From positions 1 through 48,852 of the forward strand of contig JBOFHK010000035.1 in the NCBI GenBank assembly GCA_051649605.1: 48,852 nt of DNA, in the 5' to 3' direction. The stretch's first letter is position 1; every line of letters begins with the position of its first letter. The notes below the pieces were generated by a model that saw only the letters and a list, made by a program, of their open reading frames with translations, was not told where the DNA came from and ran no database searches. This stretch comes from Brevinema_A sp051649605 (lineage in GTDB: Bacteria; Spirochaetota; Brevinematia; Brevinematales; Brevinemataceae). This document shows, in pieces, positions 23,738 through 31,148 of the stretch. Both the position numbers and the translations under genes were made by a program.

Positions 23738-24274
23738 TCACAGGATTAATTGCTTATAAATATCAATCATATTTTTTAATCGTCGGACATCTTTTTTATA
23801 GAGATAGCTTGTTTCAGAAAAAGATTTCCCATAAAATTGAATCTTAATTTTGCTATCATTCTGTACATAGGTTAAGAGAAATTTTAAAAGCCCCTCATCA
23901 GATACCGAATACCGTTCATGCATAAGGCTATTGTTGACAAAAGTATTTCTTATTTCCCAGGTAACAGCGTAATTAAAAGTCTGCCCATCAGGATTTTGAA
24001 TACACACCGCCGAAGAATTGATCTCCAACCAGCCAGTTCCAGAGTATTTAAAGTCAAACATAGGTACTATTTTGGTATTTAGTACATCCATAGAGAATTC
24101 AAATCGAATATTTGGGTATCTGTATTGGAGAGTATAGGTATTTTCTACACGATTATGTCGATATTTTATATCTTTAGGAATCTCGATAAGCCGTCCCTGA
24201 TACTCTAAGGTAGTAGGTCTCGTCGCCATACCAAAAAGAGAGCTTGAACACAATAGAAATAATAATAAATACAT
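23738..24274 (-). CDS. Exported hypothetical protein, 178 aa
   Basis: The protein begins with a short Sec signal (MYLLLFLLCSSSLFG, cleavage likely near residue 15-17). The mature part alternates strands and turns (YTLQYRYPNIRFEFSMDVL, FDFKYSGTGWLEI, KIKIQFYGKSF) and contains one Cys. The C-terminus is a helix (DVRRLKNMIDIYKQLIL). It is probably periplasmic. The start follows AAGGAG. It lies 66 nt downstream of the nucleoside hydrolase gene on the same strand, so it could be a distal gene of that operon or separate. The family is not recognised. Confidence 0.65.
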   Translation of the reverse strand: MYLLLFLLCSSSLFGMATRPTTLEYQGRLIEIPKDIKYRHNRVENTYTLQYRYPNIRFEFSMDVLNTKIVPMFDFKYSGTGWLEINSSAVCIQNPDGQTFNYAVTWEIRNTFVNNSLMHERYSVSDEGLLKFLLTYVQNDSKIKIQFYGKSFSETSYLYKKDVRRLKNMIDIYKQLIL

Positions 24275-24340
24275 AAAAACTCCTTATATTACAGATCCAT
24301 ACTAATATTTTTATAAGAGTGTTAGGTTGCCTAGATGAGT

Positions 24341-25267
24341 CTATAAACCAGAAAATAACGTTTCTAAAAATTGTTCTCTGGGACAAGATTTTAATACTTT
24401 TGTGGTGATATTATTAGGGAAAGGATGGTCAAAGGTACTTCTGGTTGGAATAAGCGTCATCCCTCTAGTCGCCCCCTGCAACTCGACAGATACAGGACTA
24501 TCAAAGGATTCAAATAACTCTGGGTGAGCAGCTGCTACCATTGCCGTAGGATCATATAGGGGCATTTTAGCCTGAGGATTACCTTGGTAAAATTTATTTA
24601 ATAAATACTCTAAAATACGCGGTGTCCATTCATTAGAACTTAGTGCTAAATATTGCTTCAATTCTGAAGCATAAATATAAGAATAATGATCACTTATATC
24701 CAAGCCACTTTTGATAATAGGAATACCTGATTCAAAGACAATTTTAGCAGCTTCTGGATCAATGTAGATATTAAATTCTGAGTAGTAGGTAACATTACCA
24801 TAGCTTCCCCCTCCCATAATCACAATTTGCTCGATTTTAGTACGATATTCAGGATACAAACGTAAGAATATTGCAATATTGGTTAAAGGACCTAAAGTAA
24901 TCAGTGTTAATTGCCCTTCCAACGTAGATAAACATTGAGCTAAGGCCTCTGGGGCTTTGATCGTATTCAAATGCTCCATTGGAGCAACATCAATAGGCCC
25001 CAAAGCATTGCCATGGACGTAGGAAGCATTGTATTCACCTTGAAGTAAGGCTTGAGAACAACCACTATATAAGGGAATATCTCTTCGATCAAGATGTGTT
25101 AAAACTGCTGATAAATTCCCATTGACTTGAGCTAAACCAAGGTTACCATTGATTGTAGAAATCCCAAGAATTTTCCAATTGATTTCTTTTTCTTTTTGTG
25201 TTGCCCAAATTAGCGCTAGGGTATCATCCAAGCCAGGATCAGTATCAATCCAAATATTTTTTTTCAT
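24341..25267 (-). CDS. Nucleoside hydrolase (IU-NH family), first paralogue
   Basis: I choose the ATG at 25267 because AGGAG is 6 nt upstream of it; the ATG two codons earlier touches that site. The 308-residue enzyme would split ribonucleosides into base and ribose. It has the Ca2+/ribose motif DTDPGLDD (8-15), TLGPLTNIA, MGGGSYGN and EFNIYIDPEAAKIVF. The late motif that is normally His-Asp reads Y-D (LYDPTAM, near residue 239), so the usual acid catalyst His is replaced by Tyr; activity or base preference may differ. It follows the CNT gene by 9 nt in a salvage operon. Confidence 0.9.
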   Translation of the reverse strand: MKKNIWIDTDPGLDDTLALIWATQKEKEINWKILGISTINGNLGLAQVNGNLSAVLTHLDRRDIPLYSGCSQALLQGEYNASYVHGNALGPIDVAPMEHLNTIKAPEALAQCLSTLEGQLTLITLGPLTNIAIFLRLYPEYRTKIEQIVIMGGGSYGNVTYYSEFNIYIDPEAAKIVFESGIPIIKSGLDISDHYSYIYASELKQYLALSSNEWTPRILEYLLNKFYQGNPQAKMPLYDPTAMVAAAHPELFESFDSPVSVELQGATRGMTLIPTRSTFDHPFPNNITTKVLKSCPREQFLETLFSGL

Positions 25268-25276
25268 CTTCATCTC

Positions 25277-26902
25277 CTAAATTATATTGGCAAATAAACT
25301 CGCTATTGCCGCCGTCATCCAAGACGCTCCCGCTCCTAAAAATAAGGAAATAAATCCATAACGAGCATAAATTTCTTTTTTATTTTTCACATAAGGAGAG
25401 ACCGTTCCTAAGGCAATAGCAACCGTTCCTGGATTGGCATATCCACATAAGGCAAAACTAGCAATAATAATAGAAATTTCTGATAGTTCCATATTTTTAA
25501 TAAATTCTCCTAATTGGGCAAAAGCGACAAATTCATTAACAGAGATTTTTGTACCCATTAAATAGCCAATTTTGAGCATATCTTCTGGAGGAGTACCCAT
25601 TACAAAGGCCAAAGGAGCAAATAAATAACCAAATATTGTTTTTACACTCCCAGGTACAATTCCTTTATATTCTCCAAAAGAGTTTTTTTCTTGGTTAAAT
25701 ATCGAAGCTAATAGCTCTCCATCAACAAAAGCATCCAATTTTAATAATGCTCCATCAAACATCGCTATTAAGGAAATAAAAACGATTAACGCTCCTCCCA
25801 TAAATAAAGAAATCTGTATCCCTTCGGAAATCCCCGTCATAGTTGCGGCTAGTGGTTTACCATAGTCGGGACCTTTAATAATTTCGATATGCTCTCCTTG
25901 GGTAATAGGTTTGTCCATTTCCGGAACTAAAATTTTAGATAAAGCAATTACCGCAGGTACAGACATTGCACTTGCTGCTAGAAGGTGTGTCGCACTAATC
26001 CCAATAGAAATAAATGCCGCAAATAAGCTTGCTGAAATAGTTGCCATCACACTTGTCAGCATGACCGTAATTTCTGAGTTTGTTAATCGGTCTAAATAAC
26101 TTTTTACAAATAAAAGATTTTGCCCACCAAGAGGGATACTTCCAATACTAACAAGGGTCTCCGCTCCAGAAAGTGGTTTAATCCCTAAAGACATCATATT
26201 CCAATTGATAAAACTCGCAATACTGGAGATTGTTTGATTCATCAAGCCGACACTATCCAATATAGATACTAATGCTGTAAAAAATATAATAGATACCGTA
26301 ACATCAATAGCAAAAATCCAACCAACTTCCCCCGTATATAAGCTACCAAATAAGAAAATCCCTCCAGCTCTTGCATAGGATAAAAGCTCTGTGAGTCCAT
26401 CTCCAATACCCTTAAAGAGATCTGCTCCTGTGGTATTTGTTGCCCATAATGTGCCAAAAATAGAAGTACACAGTAAAATCCCAGCCATATTTGACCAAGC
26501 TTTGGGTAAGCGAATAATCGGTTTATCTTCAAAGATCACACGAATACTCCCAATAGCCAAAAAGAAATACCAAATTATATCTCTCATAAATACTGAAGAA
26601 TCCCCTAAAAGACTAAACATAAACGACAATCCTACCGCAATAACAAGCCCTAGCCCTATTTGGAGAATAGGAGGTATTTTGCTATAGCCTAGTTTACCTA
26701 TATTGTAGATTACGATTGCTAAGATATAGATAAATAAACAAGTAAGACTGATCCAATGAGAGCCTAAAATAATCCCTGCAATTACAAATTGCATGGCAAC
26801 ACCCCAAATGACGATCTTCCAATCAATTGCCTTTCTATTTTCTGAAAATAAATAGGCAAGAACTATAAACGCCCCTATCCCTAATAAGCCTTGTCCATTC
26901 AT
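25277..26902 (-). CDS. Concentrative nucleoside transporter (CNT/NupC family)
   Basis: The 541-residue inner-membrane protein has the CNT core. After several N-terminal segments comes the gate region LFGSLYTGEVGWIFAI, then IKPLSGAETLVSIGSIPLGGQNLL, SEITVMLTSVMATISASLFAAFISIGI with Ser/Thr of the Na+/nucleoside site, and the C-terminal FVAFAQLGEF and FALCGYANPGTVAIALGTVSPY. It imports nucleosides with Na+ or H+. It is longer than the roughly 400-residue E. coli NupC, with extra hydrophobic N-terminal segments and an inserted stretch near residues 350-430. It lies between two nucleoside hydrolase genes (9 and 20 nt gaps), which directly supports nucleoside uptake. Confidence 0.92.
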   Translation of the reverse strand: MNGQGLLGIGAFIVLAYLFSENRKAIDWKIVIWGVAMQFVIAGIILGSHWISLTCLFIYILAIVIYNIGKLGYSKIPPILQIGLGLVIAVGLSFMFSLLGDSSVFMRDIIWYFFLAIGSIRVIFEDKPIIRLPKAWSNMAGILLCTSIFGTLWATNTTGADLFKGIGDGLTELLSYARAGGIFLFGSLYTGEVGWIFAIDVTVSIIFFTALVSILDSVGLMNQTISSIASFINWNMMSLGIKPLSGAETLVSIGSIPLGGQNLLFVKSYLDRLTNSEITVMLTSVMATISASLFAAFISIGISATHLLAASAMSVPAVIALSKILVPEMDKPITQGEHIEIIKGPDYGKPLAATMTGISEGIQISLFMGGALIVFISLIAMFDGALLKLDAFVDGELLASIFNQEKNSFGEYKGIVPGSVKTIFGYLFAPLAFVMGTPPEDMLKIGYLMGTKISVNEFVAFAQLGEFIKNMELSEISIIIASFALCGYANPGTVAIALGTVSPYVKNKKEIYARYGFISLFLGAGASWMTAAIASLFANII

Positions 26903-26922
26903 GTCTTTTACTCCAGTTTTTA

Positions 26923-27843
26923 TTAATTTGACATCATTAAGTACTCAAATAAGAGAGAAATATATTTGTTTCTATCTATTTTTCTGAGTCGACAAATCCT
27001 TTTTACATCTTTTTCGGGGTATAGATGATTGTTCTCTCGATTATTTGCATAATCGTAAGCCGTAAATCCCCGCATTTTACCTTGTAGTTGGATGTCTACT
27101 GCAACAGTATCATACTCAAATAATTCTGGATAAAATATATAAATCATAGGGAGAACATCATAAATCCGAGCTGCTTGAGGTGGGTGGCTTTTTTCAATGC
27201 GGAATTTCATTAGTTGTAAGCTCCAATCTTCTAATTGGTACTCTTTAGTGTATGGTTCTAACTCATCCAACGTAAAATAAGCATGGAGATCTGTAATATC
27301 TAAATCGCTCAAAACCATAGGAATATCACTATTAAAGACCACATGAGCAGCTTCAGGGTCAACATAGATATTGAATTCTCCATAGGGCGCAATATTTCCA
27401 TAGCTCCCTCCACCCATAGTAATAATTTTTGTGATCCTTGAATGATATTCAGGATAATGAATCAAAAAAGTTGCTATATTCGTTAGAGGCCCTATCGTTA
27501 TCAAGGTAAGTGGTTCGTTACATTGTTGAAAATAATTCGCTAAGCCTTGCAAGACATGACCATCATCATTATAATGTTTTTCTACAACAATTGGTCCAAG
27601 GTCTTTACCGTGGATGTATTCCGCATTGATATGGTTCGCTAAAAAAGAAGCGTCTGCTCCTCGATAAACAGGAATATCGACATTACTATGTTCCAACAAT
27701 GCTTTTACATTATTAACAGCAGATTTGACTGGGAGATTTCCAGCAACAGCACTAATCCCCACAATATTTAATTTATGTTTGAAAGCCCATAAAAGAGCGA
27801 CTGCATCATCGACCCCAGCGTCGGTATCAATCCAATAATTCAT
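26923..27843 (-). CDS. Nucleoside hydrolase (IU-NH family), second paralogue
   Basis: The 306-residue protein has DTDAGVDD (6-13), TIGPLTNIA, MGGGSYGN and EFNIYVDPEAAHVVF. As in the first paralogue, the late His-Asp pair is Y-D (RIYDVLPM, near residue 228). It is clearly related to the gene at 24341 but diverged, so the two may favour different nucleosides (purine against pyrimidine). Its ATG overlaps the ribokinase stop by one base (TAATG), indicating translational coupling of hydrolysis with ribose phosphorylation. Confidence 0.9.
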   Translation of the reverse strand: MNYWIDTDAGVDDAVALLWAFKHKLNIVGISAVAGNLPVKSAVNNVKALLEHSNVDIPVYRGADASFLANHINAEYIHGKDLGPIVVEKHYNDDGHVLQGLANYFQQCNEPLTLITIGPLTNIATFLIHYPEYHSRITKIITMGGGSYGNIAPYGEFNIYVDPEAAHVVFNSDIPMVLSDLDITDLHAYFTLDELEPYTKEYQLEDWSLQLMKFRIEKSHPPQAARIYDVLPMIYIFYPELFEYDTVAVDIQLQGKMRGFTAYDYANNRENNHLYPEKDVKRICRLRKIDRNKYISLLFEYLMMSN

Positions 27844-29015
27844 TAGTCCTCCAATAATTCATGAATGATAAATTGTAATTCCGTTACGTGTAGAATATTA
27901 TACATATTCGCAGGTAAAGTTTTGATAATCGTAGAAGAATTTTTACTCGGCTCATAGCTAAATTGCGGAGAAAGAAAAATAATATCATAATCATGAGGAA
28001 GCGATAGAATCCCTGGATCTGCCGATTCAATATGATACTTACCATCGCAGACCTCTTGGGCTTTTTTGGCTAATAAACTACTCGTAACCCCTGAAGAACA
28101 AATAATCGCGATCTTTTTGATTGACGTACACATAATTTTTTGAGCTTCTTCAAATGATCCCGCCGTTGCGAATGCACCTTTTTTGGTAACGCTAATCCCA
28201 GCCACTTTATTAGCATGGTGGATCGCATCTTCTGTGGTAAATCCCTTCGCTAATGCTCCCACAAAGCCTCCAATAAATGCGTCTCCCGCCCCTGAGGTAT
28301 CCAAAGCTTTGAACGGATAAGCAGGAATAAATTGATCCTGATTGGCGAAATAAACTCCTTGATATCCGAGGGTAACAATCGTTTGAAGGTGGGTAGGTAG
28401 TTTGGTAACAGCTGTTTTAATTTGTGCTTTGGTACGTGTTTCGATCCCTGTCATCAATGTTAGTTCGTGTTCGTTAGGAACGATAAAGTCAGTGTTTTGT
28501 AGGAGTCCTTCAGGAATATCACAGACAGGAGCAGGATTGATAACGACAATTTTGTTTCTTTTTTTGGCTTCGTGAGCAACAAAAGTAATTGTTTCGATAG
28601 GGATCTCAAACTGCAACACAATAATATCATGCTCATCAATTAATTTTAAATCAATCTTATCAGGCAAAAGAAGATTGTTTGCTCCAGAGACCACAATAAT
28701 TTTATTTTGCCCTTGAGCATTTCGTTCGATGATGGCTGTACCTGTAGGATGATCGACCTGAGTAATACAAGGTTTGATCCCTACCCTTTGTAGCTCCTGA
28801 ATGATATATTCGCCAAATTCGTTATTGCCGACGACGCCCAGCATAGTAACATCAATTCCTTGTAAGGCAATAGCAGCAGCTTGATTGGCTCCTTTACCGC
28901 CGACGAGTGTTTGAAAATCATTACCAAATACGGTCTCTCCTTCGTTGGGAAAACGTTCCGTACCGACGAAGATATCCATATTCAGGCTACCGATGACAAG
29001 TACTTTCCTATTCAT
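27843..29015 (-). CDS. Ribokinase fused to a C-terminal PTS EIIB-like domain
   Basis: The 390 residues form two parts. Residues 1-295 are a full ribokinase (PfkB family): GSLNMDIF, GNDFQTLVGGKGANQA, TGTAIIE, and the ATP/catalytic motif DTSGAGDAFIGGF near 241-255; it phosphorylates ribose to ribose-5-phosphate. Residues 300-390 match an EIIB of the lactose/chitobiose type: IAIICSSGVTSSLLAKK with candidate phospho-Cys306, then YDIIFLSPQFSY as in ChbB (DVVLLGPQIAY). Such a fusion is not one I know. It could let PTS phosphorylation control the kinase, or serve as the EIIB for the orphan EIIC at 6089. It heads the nucleoside operon; the start follows AGAGGT. Confidence 0.88.
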   Translation of the reverse strand: MNRKVLVIGSLNMDIFVGTERFPNEGETVFGNDFQTLVGGKGANQAAAIALQGIDVTMLGVVGNNEFGEYIIQELQRVGIKPCITQVDHPTGTAIIERNAQGQNKIIVVSGANNLLLPDKIDLKLIDEHDIIVLQFEIPIETITFVAHEAKKRNKIVVINPAPVCDIPEGLLQNTDFIVPNEHELTLMTGIETRTKAQIKTAVTKLPTHLQTIVTLGYQGVYFANQDQFIPAYPFKALDTSGAGDAFIGGFVGALAKGFTTEDAIHHANKVAGISVTKKGAFATAGSFEEAQKIMCTSIKKIAIICSSGVTSSLLAKKAQEVCDGKYHIESADPGILSLPHDYDIIFLSPQFSYEPSKNSSTIIKTLPANMYNILHVTELQFIIHELLED

Positions 29016-29047
29016 ATTGACCTCTTCACATAAATCGTTTTTTTCTT

Positions 29048-29076
29048 ATTATAAAAGAGAAATGAATTATAAGCAA
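29048..29076 (-). promoter_or_regulatory. Promoter of the nucleoside salvage operon
   Basis: Read leftwards: TTGCTT (29076-29071), 17-nt spacer, TATAAT (29053-29048), 32 nt before the ribokinase start. Confidence 0.75.
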
Positions 29077-29109
29077 GAGCATTTTTAATAGTTTTTATGA
29101 TTAAGATAA

Positions 29110-29150
29110 AAAAACTATTGCCTCTTTCTCGTAAAAAGACAATAGTTTTT
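29110..29150 (-). terminator. Terminator after the zinc-ribbon gene
   Basis: AAAAACTATTG (29110-29120) pairs with CAATAGTTTTT (29140-29150), with inner TCTTT/AAAGA pairs. T-rich sequence follows on the minus strand. It separates the accessory island from the salvage operon. Confidence 0.8.
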
Positions 29151-29179
29151 ATCAAATTTTAAGAATCCATCTTACTCTT

Positions 29180-29332
29180 TTATCTAGTGATTGCCCGTAA
29201 AAGCTTCCACCGATCATTATGTCCACAGGTAGAGCAAGGTGCTTTAGAAGTCCCTTGGGTGTGTTTTTCTGTTTGTCCACATTGAAGACATTCATAAAGT
29301 CCTGTGGGATGATCTGAATTGATTGTAGCCAT
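29180..29332 (-). CDS. Small zinc-ribbon protein, 50 aa
   Basis: This short gene has ATG at 29332 behind AAGGAGC and stop TAA at 29180. The product contains two C-x-x-C knuckles (YECLQCG at 13-19, PCSTCGH at 32-38) and a basic tail ending KLLRAITR, which is the shape of a rubredoxin-like or zinc-ribbon fold. The clean frame, strong ribosome site and paired Cys knuckles make it a real gene despite its length. It lies at the downstream end of the minus-strand accessory island and is followed by a terminator. The role is unknown; small zinc ribbons often bind nucleic acid or protein. Confidence 0.8.
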   Translation of the reverse strand: MATINSDHPTGLYECLQCGQTEKHTQGTSKAPCSTCGHNDRWKLLRAITR

Positions 29333-29397
29333 AGATAAGCTCCTTATTTTAATTTTGTTTAAGCCTTCAGATTACTCTCTTGTATAAGACGAGGTAA

Positions 29398-29436
29398 TTA
29401 TTTACTGAAGGTATGTTCGCCGAACGCATGTTCCTA
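29398..29436 (-). repeat. 15-nt stop-codon repeat units, copy group 1
   Basis: On the minus strand two full units follow the membrane-protein stop: GCGTTCGGCGAACAT and ACCTTCAGTAAATAA, with a partial unit over the stop itself. They remain in frame (reading E-H-A-F-G-E-H-T-F-S-K) to a further TAA. The approximate family consensus is RCNTYCNNYNAAYAN. Confidence 0.65.
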
Positions 29437-29871
29437 AAGATTGATTGCGGTTAGTAATGCTCCTAAGAACATTCCAAGGAAACAAGCAATAGTCAACGCT
29501 AAGGTTTTAGAGTAACCACAAGGAATCAGCTGTTGATTTTTATCGAGGCGTTTGATAATGGGAAACATTTTCCAATAAAAAGAGCCAATCGACAAAATAA
29601 GCCCCGCGATAGTATATACTTTGAGCAAGGGGGTACCAAAAAATAGGATGATGAGCAAGAGGACGATAAAGATTAGTTTCGTCCCAGCAATCCAATAGAC
29701 GAGATACTGAATAAAGAGGTGAAGATTCTCGTGTTTTTTGGATTCTTCCCAGGCTCTGAATACGGCAATACTATTCCCTTTGTTAAGATTGGGGAAAAAG
29801 TATAGGATCGTAATATTTGCGAGTTCTAGGGTAATAAAAATACTCAATGCACTATTAATAATCATGTTCAT
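29434..29871 (-). CDS. Membrane protein of unknown function, 145 aa
   Basis: Four hydrophobic segments are visible (about residues 5-25, 57-80, 84-102 and 123-143), with a polar loop of about 30 residues between the first two (NLNKGNSIAVFRAWEESKKHENL). The start follows TAGGAG. No signal or catalytic motif is recognised. It sits in the accessory island, 100 nt upstream of the zinc-ribbon gene. Its stop codon lies inside a run of the 15-nt repeats that also occur at the ends of the restriction and ROK genes. Confidence 0.7.
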   Translation of the reverse strand: MNMIINSALSIFITLELANITILYFFPNLNKGNSIAVFRAWEESKKHENLHLFIQYLVYWIAGTKLIFIVLLLIILFFGTPLLKVYTIAGLILSIGSFYWKMFPIIKRLDKNQQLIPCGYSKTLALTIACFLGMFLGALLTAINL

Positions 29872-29951
29872 TCTCCTAATGATTTTAATTTTTGTATTAG
29901 CCAGCCCATGACTAGTTTTATGGGAGGCTTAATTGATTTATTTTGTAATGA

Positions 29952-29981
29952 TCATTGACCGAAGGTATGTTCGTTACCGTT
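29952..29981 (-). repeat. 15-nt stop-codon repeat units, copy group 2
   Basis: Two units on the minus strand (AACGGTAACGAACAT, ACCTTCGGTCAATGA) match the group at 29398 and end on a TGA. They lie in the gap after the small Cys-protein gene ending at 30074, outside any supported reading frame. Confidence 0.55.
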
Positions 29982-30073
29982 CTTAGAGATACTAACGATT
30001 ATCTTAATATTCCTCATGAGTGTATTTATTAAGAATTACCCCATTGCTCGTTTATGGGAATGATTCTTTTAAT

Positions 30074-30328
30074 TTATCTTAGGTCAGCATGTTTATGCAT
30101 ATCCGAACAAGAAGCACAAATCCGCTGATCGGAAGTTTTTTTGAGAAAGATTATAAGCTCTGCGGTGCTAGCGAAATATTGGTCTGAATTAGAATTTGTA
30201 TCTAGTCTTTCGACAAGACCACAGAGTGATTTTTTGGATATGGTATCCTTATTGTTGATTCTTTCCCCTGAAAATAGGTGATAATTTTTGCCTCCGCCTT
30301 TGATGCGAGAGGGTGCTAATAGAAACAT
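30074..30328 (-). CDS. Small Cys-containing protein, family copy 1 (84 aa)
   Basis: The ATG at 30328 is chosen because AGGAGG lies just upstream; the longer frame lacks a ribosome site. The product reads RIKGGGKNYHLFSGE, then SLCGLVERL, then a helix (STAELIIFLKK) and the end RICASCSDMHKHADLR. The same order occurs in the genes at 30417 and 31145, so this is a paralogous family with one Cys in the middle and C-x-x-C near the end, perhaps binding zinc. The last ~10 codons and bases past the stop are nearly identical to those of the next copy, showing recent duplication. The function is unknown. Confidence 0.7.
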   Translation of the reverse strand: MFLLAPSRIKGGGKNYHLFSGERINNKDTISKKSLCGLVERLDTNSNSDQYFASTAELIIFLKKTSDQRICASCSDMHKHADLR

Positions 30329-30416
30329 AAAAGCCTCCTGTCTATTAAATAATGATTTATTTTTAATAATCAACGATAACATATTACGAGCAACTATATT
30401 ACCGAATGATTTTAAT

Positions 30417-30695
30417 TTATCTTAGGTCAGCATGTTTGTGATTTTCGGAACAGCTGGCACAGATTTTTTTATTATGATTCATGGTAAAGAACGATTCTAA
30501 TTCCGTTTTTGTCTCAAAATAGAGATCTGTTGACATAGGGCGATCTTTATACCGTTGTACGCGACCACAAATTGAGTTATTGAGTATGAGGACATCTTTG
30601 CCTAGCTGTTCTCCTTGGAAAACATGGTAATTGACACCATCACCATCAATATTCTCTGGTGGTAAAATAAAATAGCCTTCTATAAAAAATCCCAT
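30417..30695 (-). CDS. Small Cys-containing protein, family copy 2 (92 aa)
   Basis: I choose the ATG at 30695 because GAGGAG precedes it; the upstream in-frame ATG at 30710 overlaps that site. The product shares the family order: NIDGDGVNYHVFQGEQ, SICGRVQRY, KTELESFF and KKICASCSENHKHADLR. It is closest to copy 1, with which it shares C-terminal HKHADLR and flanking 3' sequence. There is no signal peptide or membrane segment, so it is cytoplasmic. It lies on the same strand as the type IIG-like enzyme and its neighbours. Confidence 0.72.
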   Translation of the reverse strand: MGFFIEGYFILPPENIDGDGVNYHVFQGEQLGKDVLILNNSICGRVQRYKDRPMSTDLYFETKTELESFFTMNHNKKICASCSENHKHADLR

Positions 30696-30803
30696 ATTAA
30701 AACTCCTCATTTTTAATATTCCTTGGAAAATATTTAGTATATTCTATATTAATTACTTCCTATTTGTAGTATTTGTAGTATACGATAACTTTTCAAATGG
30801 TTT

Positions 30804-31025
30804 TTATTTATTATAGTTGATCAATTTAAAGAGTTTTTTAAACAAATCCCAAATACTAAAAGTGGTTCGTTTATAGATTTTATTTTGGACAAACTTTTTA
30901 GGGTTGGTAGCCCAGCCCCAGCCTCGTGGTGCTTTGAGTCCAAGAGCGTTTTTGATCCGTCTCTTGGGGCTAAGCATGGCGGAGATGGATTTGTTGAGGC
31001 TGGGTTTTCGCATTCCAATTTTCAT
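30804..31025 (-). CDS. Small basic protein, 73 aa
   Basis: The start follows AAGAGG. The product is very basic (many Lys and Arg), with SAMLSPKRRIKNALGLK, then GWATNPKKFVQNKIYKRTTFS, and an amphipathic C-terminal helix (IWDLFKKLFKLI). I have an impression of similar 'NPKKA-x-YNK-x-Y-x-(R/K)TT' phrases in small hypothetical proteins of low-GC bacteria and phages, but cannot name a family. Basic charge suggests nucleic-acid or membrane binding. It lies between the second and third small Cys-proteins. Confidence 0.65.
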   Translation of the reverse strand: MKIGMRKPSLNKSISAMLSPKRRIKNALGLKAPRGWGWATNPKKFVQNKIYKRTTFSIWDLFKKLFKLINYNK

Positions 31026-31091
31026 TATTTTTCCTCTTTAATTTTTTTTATTTATTATCGTTCTGTTTTTTGTGAGACGCTTCTATTTATT

Positions 31092-31148
31092 TTAGCACAA
31101 TATTAATATATTCCTTTTTTAGTAAGGCATATATTAATATTGTGCTAA
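31092..31148. repeat. Long perfect hairpin (19-bp arms) over a stop codon
   Basis: TTAGCACAATATTAATATA at 31092-31110 is perfectly mirrored at 31130-31148, and inside CCTT/AAGG adds four more pairs. The arm covers the stop codon of the gene ending at 31145. No strong T-run follows on either strand, so it may be a palindromic element or an RNA-stabilising hairpin as well as a weak terminator. Confidence 0.75.

Noticed and set aside
30885..31106. 73-codon plus-strand frame opposite the small basic protein
   Set aside because: It is antisense to a gene with a good ribosome site, and none upstream of this frame is convincing.
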